Source of the DNA: Gammaproteobacteria bacterium
GTDB taxonomy: Bacteria; Pseudomonadota; Gammaproteobacteria; Pseudomonadales; Pseudohongiellaceae
Direction of reading: 5' to 3'
DNA: 64,000 nt
NCBI GenBank assembly: GCA_030682575.1
Contig: JAUXNX010000012.1
Coordinates: 434,001 to 498,000 of the forward strand
Shown here: piece after piece, positions 63,333 through 64,000 of the stretch
How the letters are laid out: every line of letters starts with the position of its first letter
Position numbering within the stretch: position 1 is the first letter of the stretch
Made by a program: the position numbers and the translations under genes
Notes under the pieces: model-generated
The model's database searches: none
The model's input: only the letters and a program-made list of their open reading frames with translations
Told to the model about the DNA's origin: nothing

Positions 63333-64000
63333 CTACTGTTGTTGCTGTGCCGTGCTCTGGCTGAAGCGTTTGAGTTGATGCTTGAGCACCTTGCCTGATG
63401 GCGCAGTCGGCAACTGCTCCAGAAACATGATCCGCGCCGGACGCTTGTACGGTGTCAGCAATGGTTTGAGGAAGGCTTGCAGGCCCACCTCATCCAGTGT
63501 GCTCCCTGCGATAGTCTGCACGAACGCCAGGACATTCTCGTTGCCATCCACCGCCTCGCCCAGAACTGCGCACAGCACCACATCGGGATGCCGGGCAATG
63601 ACCGCTTCGACCTCTGGAGGATATACGTTGAACCCGGAGTGAATGATCAATTCCTTGCTGCGTCCTGCGATGTGCACATTACCGCTTTCATCCAGCCGCA
63701 CCAGATCACCGGTGTTGAGAAACCCTTCGGCGTCGATGACAGCTTGGGTGGCCTGTGGGTTACGGAAATAACCGGTCATGATGTTGGGACCGCGCACATG
63801 CAATTCACCCACCTCGCCTTGCACTACCTCCCTGCCCTCCGAATCGAGCACACGAATTTCCATTCCCGGCAGTGGCCGCCCCACGCTGCAGTTGTCCAGT
63901 TTTTCGTTGTAGCGCACTTGGCAGATGGTTGGCCCGCTCTCGGTCATGCCATAGGCATTCAGTAGTGTCAGTCCGAACAATTTTTCGGTTTCCAGTTTGA
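63333..64000 (-). CDS. AMP-forming acyl-CoA ligase, partial (3' end)
   Basis: C-terminal part (at least 220 residues) of a fatty-acid-type acyl-CoA ligase; the frame is open to the right edge of the window, so its start lies outside. Visible motifs: AYGMTESGP, GELHVRGPNIMTGYF, NTGDLVRLDESGNVHIAGRSKELIIHSGFNVYPPEVE and the catalytic Lys in APSGKVLKHQLK near the C-terminus. Upstream gene of the GST-NUDIX operon. Substrate unknown. Confidence 0.88.
   Translation of the reverse strand, partial: KLETEKLFGLTLLNAYGMTESGPTICQVRYNEKLDNCSVGRPLPGMEIRVLDSEGREVVQGEVGELHVRGPNIMTGYFRNPQATQAVIDAEGFLNTGDLVRLDESGNVHIAGRSKELIIHSGFNVYPPEVEAVIARHPDVVLCAVLGEAVDGNENVLAFVQTIAGSTLDEVGLQAFLKPLLTPYKRPARIMFLEQLPTAPSGKVLKHQLKRFSQSTAQQQQ

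Overview
The window looks like chromosome of a free-living, probably marine, heterotrophic gammaproteobacterium. The evidence is the ribF-ileS-fkpB-ispH block, a RegB/RegA redox two-component pair, glnK-amtB, TonB-dependent uptake, many AMP-forming acyl-CoA ligases, DUF5916, DUF6351 and a SirB2-like gene. Placement near Cellvibrionales/Pseudomonadales is inference only. I see no rRNA, tRNA or CRISPR array. Genes are dense with short overlaps. The only clear mobile-DNA traces are an IS30-type transposase relic and an adjacent tyrosine-recombinase (integron-integrase-like) relic at 7.2-7.75 kb, plus two REP-like palindromes.

Layout. 0-7 kb: a 5'-truncated PQQ dehydrogenase, a small PLDc_N-like membrane protein, a DUF5916 outer-membrane protein and two divergent L,D-transpeptidases. 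7-10.5 kb: a relic scar, then madL-madM-matB for malonate uptake and activation. 10.6-12.2 kb: an alpha/beta hydrolase and two small membrane proteins. 12.2-17.6 kb: ribF, ileS, fkpB and ispH, without lspA in its usual place. 18-23.3 kb: a zinc-type alcohol dehydrogenase relative, an FdhF/YdeP molybdopterin oxidoreductase with a small membrane partner, a hydrolase and SirB2. 23.3-27 kb: a short ORF or leader with a strong terminator, an MFS transporter, then glnK-amtB. 27-34 kb: a DUF6351 lipoprotein, and a BlaI-like repressor, M56 peptidase and outer-membrane barrel divergent from a TonB receptor. 34-45.3 kb: an acyl-CoA synthetase, a methyltransferase-GNAT fusion, RegBA, DUF4345, an SDR and an RND efflux pair.

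45.3-61.7 kb: after a gene-poor 540-bp gap and a small secreted protein comes the most striking region. It is a roughly 15-kb minus-strand operon of eight genes: a DUF4175 giant membrane protein, a vWA/GATase1-like membrane protein, a secreted caspase-fold protein that lacks its catalytic cysteine, a secreted TPR protein with a gluzincin HEXXH site, DUF4159, a MoxR AAA+ ATPase, DUF58, and a BatA-type vWA protein. Overlaps and short gaps suggest co-expression. The MoxR/DUF58/BatA/DUF4159/DUF4175 core is a recurring but functionally undefined envelope system. The added pseudo-caspase and metallopeptidase make this copy worth attention. 62-64 kb: a NUDIX hydrolase, a glutathione S-transferase and a 3'-partial acyl-CoA ligase form a last operon that runs off the window.
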